NCBI GenBank assembly: GCA_017882615.1
Contig: JADGPD010000018.1
Location: 1-33,480, forward strand
Direction: 5' to 3'
Length of the DNA stretch: 33,480 bases
From: Thermoleophilia bacterium
GTDB taxonomy: Bacteria; Actinomycetota; Thermoleophilia; Gaiellales; Gaiellaceae
The position numbers and the translations under genes were made by a program. Shown here piece after piece: positions 7,853-18,130 of this stretch. The notes beneath the pieces are model-generated. The model was not told where the DNA came from, searched no databases, and saw only the letters and a list, made by a program, of their open reading frames with translations. Numbering within the stretch: the first letter of the stretch is position 1; every line of letters starts with the position of its first letter.

Positions 7853-7881
7853 CTGACACGCGCGCGTTTTCCGATTAGGCT
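7853..7881 (+). promoter_or_regulatory. Promoter of the Zn-ribbon / nitroreductase group
   Basis: CTGACA (7853-7858), a 17-bp spacer and TAGGCT (7876-7881). It matches the promoter at 3410-3438 in boxes, spacing and much of the spacer, and is followed by the same leader hairpin. Confidence 0.65.
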
Positions 7882-7887
7882 CAGCAG

Positions 7888-7916
7888 CGGGGAGGGAGGA
7901 GTGGTGGCCTCCCGGC
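7888..7916 (+). promoter_or_regulatory. Conserved GGGAGG leader hairpin, copy 2
   Basis: Differs at one position in 29 from 3445-3473. GGGAGG (7894-7899) pairs with CCTCCC (7908-7913). It ends 14 nt before the AGGAGGAGG ribosome binding site of the Zn-ribbon gene, close enough to influence translation. Confidence 0.6.
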
Positions 7917-7945
7917 CGACCGGCGATGCGAGGAGGAGGCGCCAG

Positions 7946-8164
7946 ATGGGATTACTCTCGAAAAAGCCAAAAAGGGGCGAGATCGTCACGCTCGGCGAGC
8001 ACGATCTGGCCTGCGTGATCTGCAAAAACGATCGTTTCTTCAAGCGCGAGGGGCAGCTGAACACAGCCGGGCTCACGTTTCTCGACCTGGACTGGGCCAA
8101 CGCCTCGGCTCTTTGCTGCGTCTGTGACGTCTGCGGTTACGTCCACTGGTTCATGCCCATCTGA
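7946..8164 (+). CDS. Small Zn-ribbon protein
   Basis: A 72-residue protein with two cysteine knuckles, CVIC (C23, C26) and CDVC (C60, C63), the latter followed by GYVHWF. Between them lies GLTFLDLDWANASA. The layout resembles the small Zn-ribbon family of Bacillus YpzJ (DUF2082), predicted to bind nucleic acid. The family match is from memory of the pattern and is not certain. A strong AGGAGGAGG ribosome binding site precedes the ATG. It is the first gene behind the duplicated promoter-leader, followed after 51 bp by the nitroreductase. Confidence 0.7.
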   Translation: MGLLSKKPKRGEIVTLGEHDLACVICKNDRFFKREGQLNTAGLTFLDLDWANASALCCVCDVCGYVHWFMPI

Positions 8165-8215
8165 GAGAGAAGCGGCGGTCGCCTTCACGACGCGCGTCCC
8201 GGAAAGGAAGATAAG

Positions 8216-8776
8216 TTGGAAACACTTAACGCCATCAGCAACCGCTGCAGCTTGAAGACCCATCTCTCGAAGAAGGCCATCGAGGCGGAGAAGATCGCGC
8301 AGGTTCTCGATGCGGCGCGGCTCGCGCCTTCGGCGCGCAACCTCCAGCCCTGGCGCTTCGTGGTTGTGCAGGGCGACGAAGCAATCTCGGAACTGGCGAG
8401 CGCTTTCACCGAGACGAACCAGGAGGTGCGAAACGCGGCGGTCGTCATCGTGGTCTGCGCCCGCGAAGAAGATGACGTAACCAGCGACGGCAAGCCGTAT
8501 TACCTCTTCGACGCCGGCCTGGCCGTCGAGAACCTCTTGCTCGCGGCGACGGATCTGGGCCTCGTCACGCACCCGATCCTCATGTTCCGCGAAAGCGAGG
8601 TCAAGAAGATCCTCGAGATCCCGGACGAGTACCGCGTCGTTATCACCACACCGCTTGCCTACCCGGACGAACCGAGCTACGAAGCCGCCGCCAAAGCGAG
8701 ATTGCGCGAGCGAACCAGGAAGAGTCTCGAGGAGATCACGTTCTACGGAAGATGGGCCAAGCAAGGGTCGATCTGA
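8216..8776 (+). CDS. Nitroreductase family protein
   Basis: A 186-residue FMN-dependent NAD(P)H oxidoreductase. The FMN-binding start AISNRCSLKTHL and the block LDAARLAPSARNLQPWRFVVV are diagnostic of the family. The middle has YYLFDAGLAVENLLLAATDLG, another conserved block. The start is TTG at 8216, chosen because GGAAAGGAAG lies 5 nt upstream and no ATG or GTG fits. The length is typical of short nitroreductases. Its substrate is unknown; it is probably co-transcribed with the Zn-ribbon gene. Confidence 0.88.
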   Translation: METLNAISNRCSLKTHLSKKAIEAEKIAQVLDAARLAPSARNLQPWRFVVVQGDEAISELASAFTETNQEVRNAAVVIVVCAREEDDVTSDGKPYYLFDAGLAVENLLLAATDLGLVTHPILMFRESEVKKILEIPDEYRVVITTPLAYPDEPSYEAAAKARLRERTRKSLEEITFYGRWAKQGSI

Positions 8777-8803
8777 ATCGCGACGAATGACTGGCAGGCG
8801 CCC

Positions 8804-9184
8804 ATGATCGATCACACCGGTATCAACGTCTCCAACTTCGAGCTGAGCAGGGCCTTTTACATTAGGGCGCTCGCACCGCTCGGCTACAGCATCCGCCTCG
8901 AGCTCGAGGGCGCCGCGGGCTTCGGCGCCCAACCGGGCGCGCGCGACGACCCGGGCGGCGACTTCTGGATCGCGGCCGGCGAGCCGCAGACGCCGCGCAC
9001 CCACCTCGCCTTCCGTGCCGCGAGCGAGCAGCAGGTGAGAGAGTTCTACCGAGCCGCGATTGAAGCCGGCGGCGAGGACAACGGGCAGCCGGGAGAGCGA
9101 CCGCACTACCACGCCGGCTACTACGCGGCCTTCGTCCACGACCCCGATGGTTACAACATCGAGGCGGTCTTTCACGGCCCTTGA
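8804..9184 (+). CDS. VOC family (glyoxalase-like) protein
   Basis: A 126-residue protein of the vicinal oxygen chelate fold, with two beta-alpha-beta-beta-beta modules. It begins MIDHTGINVSNFELSRAFY (metal ligand H4 likely) and ends FVHDPDGYNIEAVFH, the standard VOC ending with a metal-binding Glu. THLAFRA begins the second module and supplies another likely His ligand. It could be a lyase, dioxygenase or resistance-type protein; nothing here decides. It starts 27 bp after the nitroreductase stop, with only a weak ribosome binding site. Confidence 0.85.
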   Translation: MIDHTGINVSNFELSRAFYIRALAPLGYSIRLELEGAAGFGAQPGARDDPGGDFWIAAGEPQTPRTHLAFRAASEQQVREFYRAAIEAGGEDNGQPGERPHYHAGYYAAFVHDPDGYNIEAVFHGP

Positions 9185-9198
9185 TCGACGGCCGCTCG

Positions 9199-9315
9199 AT
9201 GACGCCTCGCGACCTCACAGCAGAGAACAGCGCCCTCCCGGTGATCGACGTCATCAACTCCTGCGCGCACCAGATACTGGAAGCTCTGTCGCGAGCAGCT
9301 TCGGACTCTATTTAA
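9199..9315 (+). other. Short open frame of 38 codons, possibly a gene remnant
   Basis: The frame from ATG 9199 reads with normal high-GC codon choice (MTPRDLTAENSALPVIDV and on to ALSRAASDS) and stops exactly where the low-GC segment begins (TAA 9313-9315). A further 25 codons with similar composition (SEELDERLAPDAG, 9601-9678) lie in the same frame on the far side of that segment. This may be one small gene split by an insertion, or chance. I do not recognise the peptide. Confidence 0.25.
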
Positions 9316-9578
9316 AAAAAGCTATAGATAAGCGCCAATGAAACGATAAGCCCGAGGGCTTTGCGAAAAGGGCTTACGCCTTTAGTGATCTCCAAATACG
9401 CCCAGACAAATAGGAACGCCACGCTTAGCCGCTCGCACCCCGTTTTTATGGCGCCCTTTTCAAGGGCCAGTGATAGCGCCTTGAAAAGAAACCAACCGGC
9501 CAACGGCACGTTGGGCCATTGCCAGACAACAATATTCCCGTGTTTGTCTTTGAAGAAATGAGCAATGTGCTCAACCAT
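9312..9578 (-). CDS. Small two-helix membrane protein, low-GC, possibly acquired
   Basis: An 88-residue protein. The start HFFKDKHGNIVVWQWPNVPL is followed by an amphipathic or membrane segment (AGWFLFKALSLAL), a second hydrophobic segment (LSVAFLFVWAYLEI) and a C-terminal membrane helix (ALGLIVSLALIYSFF). The pattern D-x-x-G-N-I-V-x-W-Q-x-P-N-x-P, then FLFxWAYLEIxxGVxxFRxALG, recalls small proteins I associate with Patescibacteria/Saccharibacteria, from memory and unverified. The region 9301-9600 is about 48% G+C by hand count, far below its neighbours. The ATG lies 6 nt after a TACGCT box on the minus strand. Function is unknown. Confidence 0.7.
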   Translation of the reverse strand: MVEHIAHFFKDKHGNIVVWQWPNVPLAGWFLFKALSLALEKGAIKTGCERLSVAFLFVWAYLEITKGVSPFRKALGLIVSLALIYSFF

Positions 9579-9584
9579 TAACCG

Positions 9585-9590
9585 AGCGTA
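9585..9590 (-). promoter_or_regulatory. -10 box of the small membrane protein gene
   Basis: TACGCT on the minus strand, 6 nt before the ATG at 9578. This has the same leaderless geometry as the resident genes, so if the gene was acquired it is now fitted with a local-style start. Confidence 0.45.
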
Positions 9591-9675
9591 ACAAACGACT
9601 TCCGAGGAGCTCGACGAACGGCTCGCGCCCGATGCTGGAAGCTTTCCCACTCGCAGCCTCGGATTGGCGACGCGC

Positions 9676-9681
9676 TAGTCT
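9676..9681 (+). promoter_or_regulatory. -10 box, leaderless start of truA
   Basis: TAGTCT, 6 nt before the GTG at 9688. No Shine-Dalgarno sequence is present. Confidence 0.5.
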
Positions 9682-9687
9682 CCGCCC

Positions 9688-10404
9688 GTGCGCCTGAAGC
9701 TGACGATCGAATACGACGGCACCGCCTTCCACGGCTGGGCGGCGCAACCCGGACTGGAAACGGTGGAAGGCGAGTTGCGCAAGGCGCTGGAGCGGGTCTT
9801 TCCGGGCTACCGGGGCCTCGCGGTCGCCGGTAGAACCGATGCCGGCGTACACGCGCTGGGCCAGGTGGCGAGCGTCGAGGTCGGGACAGGACCGACGCCC
9901 GAGCGGGCCGCCGCCGCGCTCAACTCGGAGCTACCGCACGAGGTGGCGGTGATCCAGGCCGAGCAGGCGCAGGCCGGCTTCCACGCGCGCCACTCGGCGC
10001 GCTCGCGCAGCTATCGCTATCGCATATACCGCCGCCCTCTGCCCTCTCCGTTCGAGTCCGGTCGCAGCTGGTGGTTCCCACGCCCACTCGACGAAGAGCG
10101 ACTCGCCCACTCGGCCGACTTACTGCTCGGCGAGCACGACTTCCGCGCCTTCACGCCCACCGACACCCAGCACGAGGTCTTCCTGCGAAACGTCATCCGA
10201 GCCCGCTGGCGCCGGCGTGGCGATGCGCTCGAGCTCGAGATCACTGCTGACAGCTTCCTCAGGCACATGGTGCGCTCGCTCGTGGGCTCGATGATCGAGA
10301 AGGATCCTGAAGAGATTCGGGCTCTGCTCGACGGGCGCCCGCGCAGCGAGGCCGGTAGCACCGCCCCTCCCTGGGGCCTGTATCTCGAACGGGTCGAGTA
10401 CTGA
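9688..10404 (+). CDS. truA: tRNA pseudouridine(38-40) synthase
   Basis: A 238-residue enzyme that isomerises uridines 38-40 in the tRNA anticodon arm. It begins [20 protein letters not shown], the TruA N-terminus. The catalytic Asp is in [16 protein letters not shown] (D51). [16 protein letters not shown] and [16 protein letters not shown] are the further family blocks. The length is normal (about 240-270). The GTG start follows a TAGTCT box by 6 nt. It stands alone here rather than next to rplQ, its common actinobacterial position. Confidence 0.95.
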   Translation: MRLKLTIEYDGTAFHGWAAQPGLETVEGELRKALERVFPGYRGLAVAGRTDAGVHALGQVASVEVGTGPTPERAAAALNSELPHEVAVIQAEQAQAGFHARHSARSRSYRYRIYRRPLPSPFESGRSWWFPRPLDEERLAHSADLLLGEHDFRAFTPTDTQHEVFLRNVIRARWRRRGDALELEITADSFLRHMVRSLVGSMIEKDPEEIRALLDGRPRSEAGSTAPPWGLYLERVEY

Positions 10405-10461
10405 GTCCGAGCCTCGGGCCGGCCGCCTAGTCCCTCCGCACTTCGGTATTGATGCGGCGGC

Positions 10462-10467
10462 TACGAT
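10462..10467 (+). promoter_or_regulatory. -10 box upstream of the HAD phosphatase
   Basis: TACGAT, 8 nt before the ATG at 10476; a near-leaderless arrangement, less exact than the 6-nt cases. Confidence 0.35.
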
Positions 10468-10475
10468 GGCCGCCG

Positions 10476-11129
10476 ATGCTTCTCGAGACAGTTCTCTTCG
10501 ATCTGGACGGCACCGTCATCGATACGGGGCCGCTGATCGCCGAATCGTTCCGCCATGCGGTTCGCACGGTGCTGGGCGAGCCGATCGACGACGAGGAGAT
10601 GCTCGCCTACGTCGGTGGCTGGAGCCTACGCGAGCAGATGTTCAGGCTTTCGCCCGACCGCTGCGAGGAGCTGGTCGAGGCCTATCGCGCCTACAACGAG
10701 CCCCGCCACAGCGGGCTCGAGTTCTGCGCGGGCATGCGAGAGCTACTACTCGAGCTGCACGCGGGCCGTGTGCGGCTTGGTCTCGTCACCGCGAAACGTC
10801 GTTCTACCGTCGAGGTCGCGTTCGACCATCTTCCCGGGCTGGAAGGCGTTTTCGACGTGATCGTGACATCTGAGGACACCGAGCTTCACAAGCCCAACCC
10901 CGAGCCGCTGCTGCTCGCTTTACGCAAGCTCGAGACGACGTCCGCCGAGGCGGCCTACGTCGGCGACTCGCCCTTCGACGTCGAGGCGGCGAAGGCGGCC
11001 GGCCTGCGCTCGATCGCGGTCACCTGGGGTGGGATCCATCCCGAAGAACGCCTGCTCGCCGCCGGGCCCGACGCGATCGTGGCGACGCCGGCCGAACTTG
11101 CGACGGCGCTTGGGGCTCGTTCCAACTGA
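10476..11129 (+). CDS. HAD family phosphatase (phosphoglycolate phosphatase / PpaX-like)
   Basis: A 217-residue haloacid dehalogenase-superfamily hydrolase with a helical cap. Motif I is LFDLDGTVIDTG (nucleophile D9, D11), motif II the Thr in LGLVTAKRR, motif III the Lys in LHKPNPEPL and motif IV AYVGDSPFDVEAA. It resembles phosphoglycolate phosphatase and pyrophosphatase PpaX; the substrate cannot be read out. The frame is open to 10449, but the ATG at 10476 puts motif I at the family position. It is followed by a repeat element and then ligA. Confidence 0.9.
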   Translation: MLLETVLFDLDGTVIDTGPLIAESFRHAVRTVLGEPIDDEEMLAYVGGWSLREQMFRLSPDRCEELVEAYRAYNEPRHSGLEFCAGMRELLLELHAGRVRLGLVTAKRRSTVEVAFDHLPGLEGVFDVIVTSEDTELHKPNPEPLLLALRKLETTSAEAAYVGDSPFDVEAAKAAGLRSIAVTWGGIHPEERLLAAGPDAIVATPAELATALGARSN

Positions 11130-11135
11130 AGCACT

Positions 11136-11238
11136 CGGCCGCCTGGGGCGCGCTGTGTTGTCCTCAGTCGCGCCCGTAGCGCCGCTACGAACGCTCCCTG
11201 CGTCCTAGCATCGCATCCACCGATCGCACTCAGTCGGC
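11136..11238 (+). repeat. Intergenic hairpin repeat, copy A
   Basis: About 100 bp, closely similar to the reverse complement of 32021-32126 and to 33414-33480. The core hairpin is CGTAGC (11175-11180), GCC loop, GCTACG (11184-11189), extended by GCG/CGC beyond a CC/AA mismatch. The tail from 11199 (TGCGTCCTAGCATCGCATCC and onward) is almost identical in copy B. It lies between the HAD gene and ligA. Confidence 0.75.
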
Positions 11239-11290
11239 CGGTCGTCAGTCGTAACGAGCCCTTGGAAGTTTCTCCGGCCTAGCTCGCGGC

Positions 11291-14563
<3,273 letters not shown>

Positions 14564-14573
14564 TCGCCGCCAG

Positions 14574-14579
14574 AGGATA
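14574..14579 (-). promoter_or_regulatory. Possible -10 box of dacB
   Basis: TATCCT on the minus strand, 10 nt before the dacB ATG. It would give a 3- or 4-nt leader. It may act beside read-through from the upstream gene. Confidence 0.3.
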
Positions 14580-14603
14580 CCCCGACCTTCGGCGTGAGGT
14601 TCG

Positions 14604-15653
14604 CTAGAGGATCGTAATGGTGAGAGTCTGCCGACCGTATGCGGCGGCTTTCGCACAGCTTGCAACCCAGAGATCGATGGTCAGCCCCGTTACGGCGGAG
14701 CCGGTGTCGGCGGCGACGGCGTTTCCGTAACCGGGTACGGAGACGCGCGTGCCCAGTGGAATCACGGACGGATCACTGGCCATGATGCCGGGACCGACCG
14801 GAAGCCCGCTGGCGGTGGATCCCTTCAGGCAGTAGTTAGTGGCGGACACCGTCAGCTGCTGCCCTTTCTCGAGCGAGCCGCCCGAGGGGGGAGGAGGCGT
14901 GCCGGACTCGGTCGTGGTGGTCGGGGGAGCGGGGGCCGACGGGCTCTCTGTCTGGAGCGACTTCGTCGCCGCTTTCGTCGCCTGCGTCGAGAGGTTCGCC
15001 AGTTGCCGGCTCGTAAGGACGCGCGCGCTCGTGAGCCGGTGGATCGTGGCGGCCTTGCTCGAACGCGCGGCTTCGAGGTTGCGGGCGTTGGCCAGCGCCG
15101 TGGCGCTAAGCCGATCGAGCGCCGCCCGGCGCTCGGCCAGGTCGGCCTTCAGGCGCAGGAGCTTGCTCTGCGTTGTCCTCGCCCGGCGCAGGACGACGTT
15201 CTGCTGGTTGGCGATCTGCCGGATGTTCTCGAGGCGGGTAACGGCGCCGTCGATCGACTCGGCGCCGAGCATGATCGCGATCGGATCGTTGACGTCTCCC
15301 GACTCGTAGAGCGCCCGCGCGCGAGCGCCGAGAGTGCGCCGCGTGGCGGCGATCACTCGCTTAGCCAGGCGCAAGCTCGTTAGCGTGGATGCACTCTCGC
15401 GTTCGAGCTGGTTTCTCTGCGCGTCCAGACGCGCGATCTGGGCCCTCGCTCGCTCGAGTCGAGTCTCGATCGAATAGAGCTCGAGCAACGCGCTATGAGA
15501 GCGCTGCCCGAGCTGAGCGCGCCGCGCGCTGAGCGATGCCGCGCGCTGACCACCTGGCGCGCCGGTCACGGCCGCCGGCAGTGCAATACCGATCAGTACT
15601 GCCGCACAGAAGGCGAGCGCTACCAATCGCAGCGTCTGTCTGCGTGCTCGCAC
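14604..15653 (-). CDS. Exported coiled-coil protein with C-terminal 3D domain
   Basis: A 349-residue protein with a signal or anchor helix (about 9-30), then a long coiled coil of the PcsB/CwlO type (about 40-230; note ARALYESGDVNDPIAIMLG, then TRLENIRQIAN). A proline/threonine linker follows (APPTTTTESGTPPPPSGG), and then a C-terminal 3D domain with IPLGTRVSVPGYG and the hallmark ADTGSAVTGLTIDLWV. The 3D domain is the MltA/RpfB-type fold linked to peptidoglycan cleavage. The GTG at 15653 starts right before the basic n-region; a GTG at 15683 is the alternative. It is divergent from the NlpC/P60 gene, which carries a related coiled coil. Confidence 0.85.
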   Translation of the reverse strand: MRARRQTLRLVALAFCAAVLIGIALPAAVTGAPGGQRAASLSARRAQLGQRSHSALLELYSIETRLERARAQIARLDAQRNQLERESASTLTSLRLAKRVIAATRRTLGARARALYESGDVNDPIAIMLGAESIDGAVTRLENIRQIANQQNVVLRRARTTQSKLLRLKADLAERRAALDRLSATALANARNLEAARSSKAATIHRLTSARVLTSRQLANLSTQATKAATKSLQTESPSAPAPPTTTTESGTPPPPSGGSLEKGQQLTVSATNYCLKGSTASGLPVGPGIMASDPSVIPLGTRVSVPGYGNAVAADTGSAVTGLTIDLWVASCAKAAAYGRQTLTITIL

Positions 15654-15735
15654 GAGGCGCGGACCGTAGCACAGCCGCCCCACTGCGACCGGGTTTTTGG
15701 CACTGTAGGTAAGCTTTCCGGGCTCTCCTTGTCGG

Positions 15736-15764
15736 TTGCACGCATCCGGACCGCTTGCTAGGGT
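15736..15764 (+). promoter_or_regulatory. Promoter candidate of the NlpC/P60 gene
   Basis: TTGCAC (15736-15741), a 17-bp spacer and TAGGGT (15759-15764), giving a leader of about 47 nt to the GTG at 15818. An alternative is CATAAG at 15806-15811, exactly 6 nt before that GTG, which would be leaderless. Confidence 0.4.
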
Positions 15765-15817
15765 GCTGAACTTAACCGGGCCCGTTGTTTCCGGCCCCGC
15801 TGTCCCATAAGCAGCCC

Positions 15818-16912
15818 GTGAACGGCTTTATTAAAAGACAGCTCACCTCGTTCCTCGTAGCCGTACCGGTTCTGGTCGGCATATTCGCGCTGGCCGGAAG
15901 CGCCTTCGCCACTCCCACGGTCAGTTCCAAGCGCGCCGACGCACAGCGGGCGTGGGAGCAGATCAACCAGATGGACCAGCAGATCGAGGTAGTCGGTAAC
16001 AAGTGGCAGGGCGCCCAGTACCACCTGAAACAGACCACCAACAAGCTGAGCGCGACGAGAGTCTCACTCGATCTCGCGCGCAAGAGCCTCGACGCCGCGC
16101 GCCACGCTCTCGCCCGGCGCCTCATCTCGGTCTACATGGAACAGGGCGATGCGAGCGATTCCACGGTCGCCATTCTCTTCCAGGCGTCGAGCATCCAGGA
16201 CATGATCGATCGGGTCGATGCGGCTCAGCGCATCTCCGATCACGACACGCGAGTCGTCAAGCAGGTCAGGACGCTGCGCGATCAGACCGCCGCCGAGGCT
16301 GCTTCGCTCGAGAAGCTACAGGCGAGACAGCAGAGTTACTCGAACCAGATCTCGTCGCAGTTGAACGCCCTCAAGAGCAAGCAGGCCGAGCGTGAGGCCT
16401 ACTACAAGAGCGTGAAAAAGGAGATCGCTTCGCTGCAAGCCGAGGCGCAGCGCCAGGCCCATCTGGCAGCGATACAGGCGAGCCGGACAGTCGCCAGCTA
16501 CAACAAGCCGGTCTCCTCTCCCACCAGTCCGTCCACTCCTTACGTTCCCGTTCCCGCGTCGTCGATCGGGGCAGGCGTCGTACAGGCCGCCATGTCGAGG
16601 CTGGGAAGACCGTACGTCTGGGGCGCCGCGGGCCCGGATGAGTTCGACTGCTCAGGGCTCGTGGTCTGGTCGTTCGCCCAGGCCGGTCGGCCGGGTATGC
16701 CGCATTACACCGGCAGCCTGATGGCCGGCGGAACCCCGGTTTCCACCAGCGACCTTCAGCCGGGAGACCTGGTCTTCTTCTACGGCGGTAGTCACGTCGG
16801 CATCTACATCGGTGGCGGGCAGTTCGTACATGCGCCGCACACCGGCACGGTCGTTCAGGTAGCGAGCCTGGGCTCCTACTCGGCCGTCACCGCTGCCGTT
16901 CGCTACAGCTAG
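15818..16912 (+). CDS. NlpC/P60 peptidoglycan endopeptidase with coiled-coil domain
   Basis: A 364-residue secreted D,L-endopeptidase like RipA or CwlO. The signal peptide is MNGFIKRQLT to SAFATP (cleavage near residue 31). The PcsB-like coiled coil spans about 35-225 (ARRLISVYMEQGD, then QDMIDRVDAAQRIS), followed by a Ser/Thr/Pro linker and the catalytic domain (about 245-364) with GRPYVWGAAGPDEFDCSGLV (C278), GGSHVGIYIG (H326) and VHAPHTG. The GTG at 15818 is chosen for its signal peptide; a TTG at 15785 would add 11 residues. The coiled coil probably regulates the enzyme, as in PcsB and RipA; this is inference. Confidence 0.92.
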   Translation: MNGFIKRQLTSFLVAVPVLVGIFALAGSAFATPTVSSKRADAQRAWEQINQMDQQIEVVGNKWQGAQYHLKQTTNKLSATRVSLDLARKSLDAARHALARRLISVYMEQGDASDSTVAILFQASSIQDMIDRVDAAQRISDHDTRVVKQVRTLRDQTAAEAASLEKLQARQQSYSNQISSQLNALKSKQAEREAYYKSVKKEIASLQAEAQRQAHLAAIQASRTVASYNKPVSSPTSPSTPYVPVPASSIGAGVVQAAMSRLGRPYVWGAAGPDEFDCSGLVVWSFAQAGRPGMPHYTGSLMAGGTPVSTSDLQPGDLVFFYGGSHVGIYIGGGQFVHAPHTGTVVQVASLGSYSAVTAAVRYS

Positions 16913-17034
16913 CAGGCTCGGCGGTAAGGGGTAAGAGACGAGGCGGCGCAAGCGTCGTGCCGGCGTCCTGATTCTGTCTACGTCAAAGCACGGTCGAGCA
17001 GGGCGATTCGCCCGTCCGTGAGGCGATCTGGCTT

Positions 17035-17205
17035 TTACCGACTAGGCGCCGCTGCGCCCAGCGCCGCGAGTTGCGCCTGGAACAGGTACTTGTCGATCTT
17101 GCCGTGATAGATCGGCACGCCTTCCTTCATGCAGACGCGGATCACTTCGTCACGGTCGATCCCCATTTCCTTGGCGATCTCCTCGGGCGTCAGGTGGTTT
17201 GCCAT
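17035..17205 (-). CDS. Small helix-turn-helix protein
   Basis: A 56-residue protein. LTPEEIAKEMGIDRDEVIRVCMKEGVPIY reads as a helix-turn-helix or IF2-N/excisionase-like fold (helix, GIDRDEV turn, recognition helix, then a short strand and KIDKYLFQAQLAAL). The start ATG has AAAGGAG 5 nt upstream on the minus strand. It is preceded by a terminator hairpin inside its own likely leader. I see no partner gene; the nearest same-strand gene is the Nif3-like one 162 bp upstream. It may be a DNA-binding regulator; the exact family is uncertain. Confidence 0.75.
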   Translation of the reverse strand: MANHLTPEEIAKEMGIDRDEVIRVCMKEGVPIYHGKIDKYLFQAQLAALGAAAPSR

Positions 17206-17218
17206 CTCGCTCCTTTCG

Positions 17219-17256
17219 AAAAAGAAAACCCGCTTGTGCAAACGCACCAAGCGGGT
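17219..17256 (-). terminator. Rho-independent terminator just upstream of the HTH gene
   Basis: On the minus strand: a 9-bp stem ACCCGCTTG / CAAGCGGGT (arms at 17256-17248 and 17236-17228), followed at once by the tract TTTCTTTTT (17227-17219). It is the clearest intrinsic terminator in the window. It ends only about 14 nt before the HTH start codon, so it either closes the nif3 transcript or acts as an attenuator in the HTH leader. Confidence 0.75.
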
Positions 17257-17274
17257 CTATCCATTCCTCCGCAA

Positions 17275-17280
17275 ATTATG
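17275..17280 (-). promoter_or_regulatory. -10 box upstream of the terminator and HTH gene
   Basis: CATAAT on the minus strand (5 of 6 to TATAAT). A start near 17268 would give a 63-nt leader containing the whole terminator hairpin. No good -35 is seen. Confidence 0.35.
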
Positions 17281-17366
17281 TGTGGCGGCCATCAGGCGCA
17301 CCGCCGAACCGAGACACTCATTAACTGCAGCATAGAGCGTTCACCCGACGGAAGCAACGGACCGGG

Positions 17367-18110
17367 CTATACGGGATTCGGAAGCTCGACGAACTCCCAA
17401 TCGATGCCGAAACGCTCGCCGATTTTGGCGGCCAAAGCCTGGATTCCGAGCCTTTCGGTGGCGTAGTGGCCGGCGGCCAGGAAGTGGATGCCAAGCTCGC
17501 GCGCGGCATGCAGGCTCGGCTCTTTGGGCTCGCCGGTGAGAAAGAGGTCGTAGCCCTCCCGAGCCGCGGCGAGCAGGCTCGGGCCACCACCGCCGGTGAC
17601 GATCGCCACCGTCTGTACGACCTCGGGCCCGTGCAGGAAGGCGAGAGGCTTGCGACCGAGCTTTTCCTCCACACGCGCGGCGAACTCTTCGCCCGAGAGC
17701 GGCTCGAGCAGCCGCCCGCCCGTGCCGAACTCATCGAAGACTCGCTCGGGCTCGACGCCTAGCTCACGGGCCAGTAGCACGGCGTTTCCGATCTCGGGGT
17801 GGGCGTCGAGGGCCAGGTGATAGGCGGCGAGCGAGAGGTCGGCGTCGAACAGCGCCTTCAGCCGCCCCTTCTGGCGCCGGTCGATCACGAGCTGCTCGCT
17901 CGCCCAGAAGAGCCCGTGGTGGACGAGCACCATCTGGGCGCCGCGCTCACGCGCGGCCTCGAAGAGCTCGCGCGAGGCCGAGACACCGCAGACGATCTTC
18001 TCGACCTCGCTCGCTCCTTCGACCTGAAGCCCGACCGGTCCGTAGTCGCGGAAGCGGTCTACTTGGAGCAATTCGCTCGCAAAGGCGACTATCGCGTCAC
18101 GCTTGGCCAC
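17367..18110 (-). CDS. Nif3-like dinuclear metal-centre protein
   Basis: A 247-residue protein of the NIF3/YbgI family (also named GTP cyclohydrolase 1 type 2), hexameric proteins with two metals. It begins FASELLQVDRFRDYGPVGLQVEG, then VCGVSASRELFEAA, QMVLVHHGLFW with the metal-binding HH, LSLAAYHLALDAHPEIGNAV with a further His pattern, and the late metal His/Glu in GHYATERLG. The biochemical role is not settled in the family. The GTG start lies 6 nt after a TAGAAT box. It is 20 bp downstream of the exported-protein gene. Confidence 0.9.
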   Translation of the reverse strand: MAKRDAIVAFASELLQVDRFRDYGPVGLQVEGASEVEKIVCGVSASRELFEAARERGAQMVLVHHGLFWASEQLVIDRRQKGRLKALFDADLSLAAYHLALDAHPEIGNAVLLARELGVEPERVFDEFGTGGRLLEPLSGEEFAARVEEKLGRKPLAFLHGPEVVQTVAIVTGGGGPSLLAAAREGYDLFLTGEPKEPSLHAARELGIHFLAAGHYATERLGIQALAAKIGERFGIDWEFVELPNPV

Positions 18111-18116
18111 GCCTGG

Positions 18117-18122
18117 ATTCTA
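18117..18122 (-). promoter_or_regulatory. -10 box, leaderless start of the Nif3-like gene
   Basis: TAGAAT on the minus strand, exactly 6 nt before the GTG at 18110. Confidence 0.55.
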
Positions 18123-18130
18123 TGGCTCCA

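Noticed and set aside
17193-17267. Leader peptide of 24 codons spanning the HTH terminator
   Set aside because: Its Shine-Dalgarno is only 1-2 nt from the ATG, and the frame is not enriched for any regulatory codon; chance is as likely.
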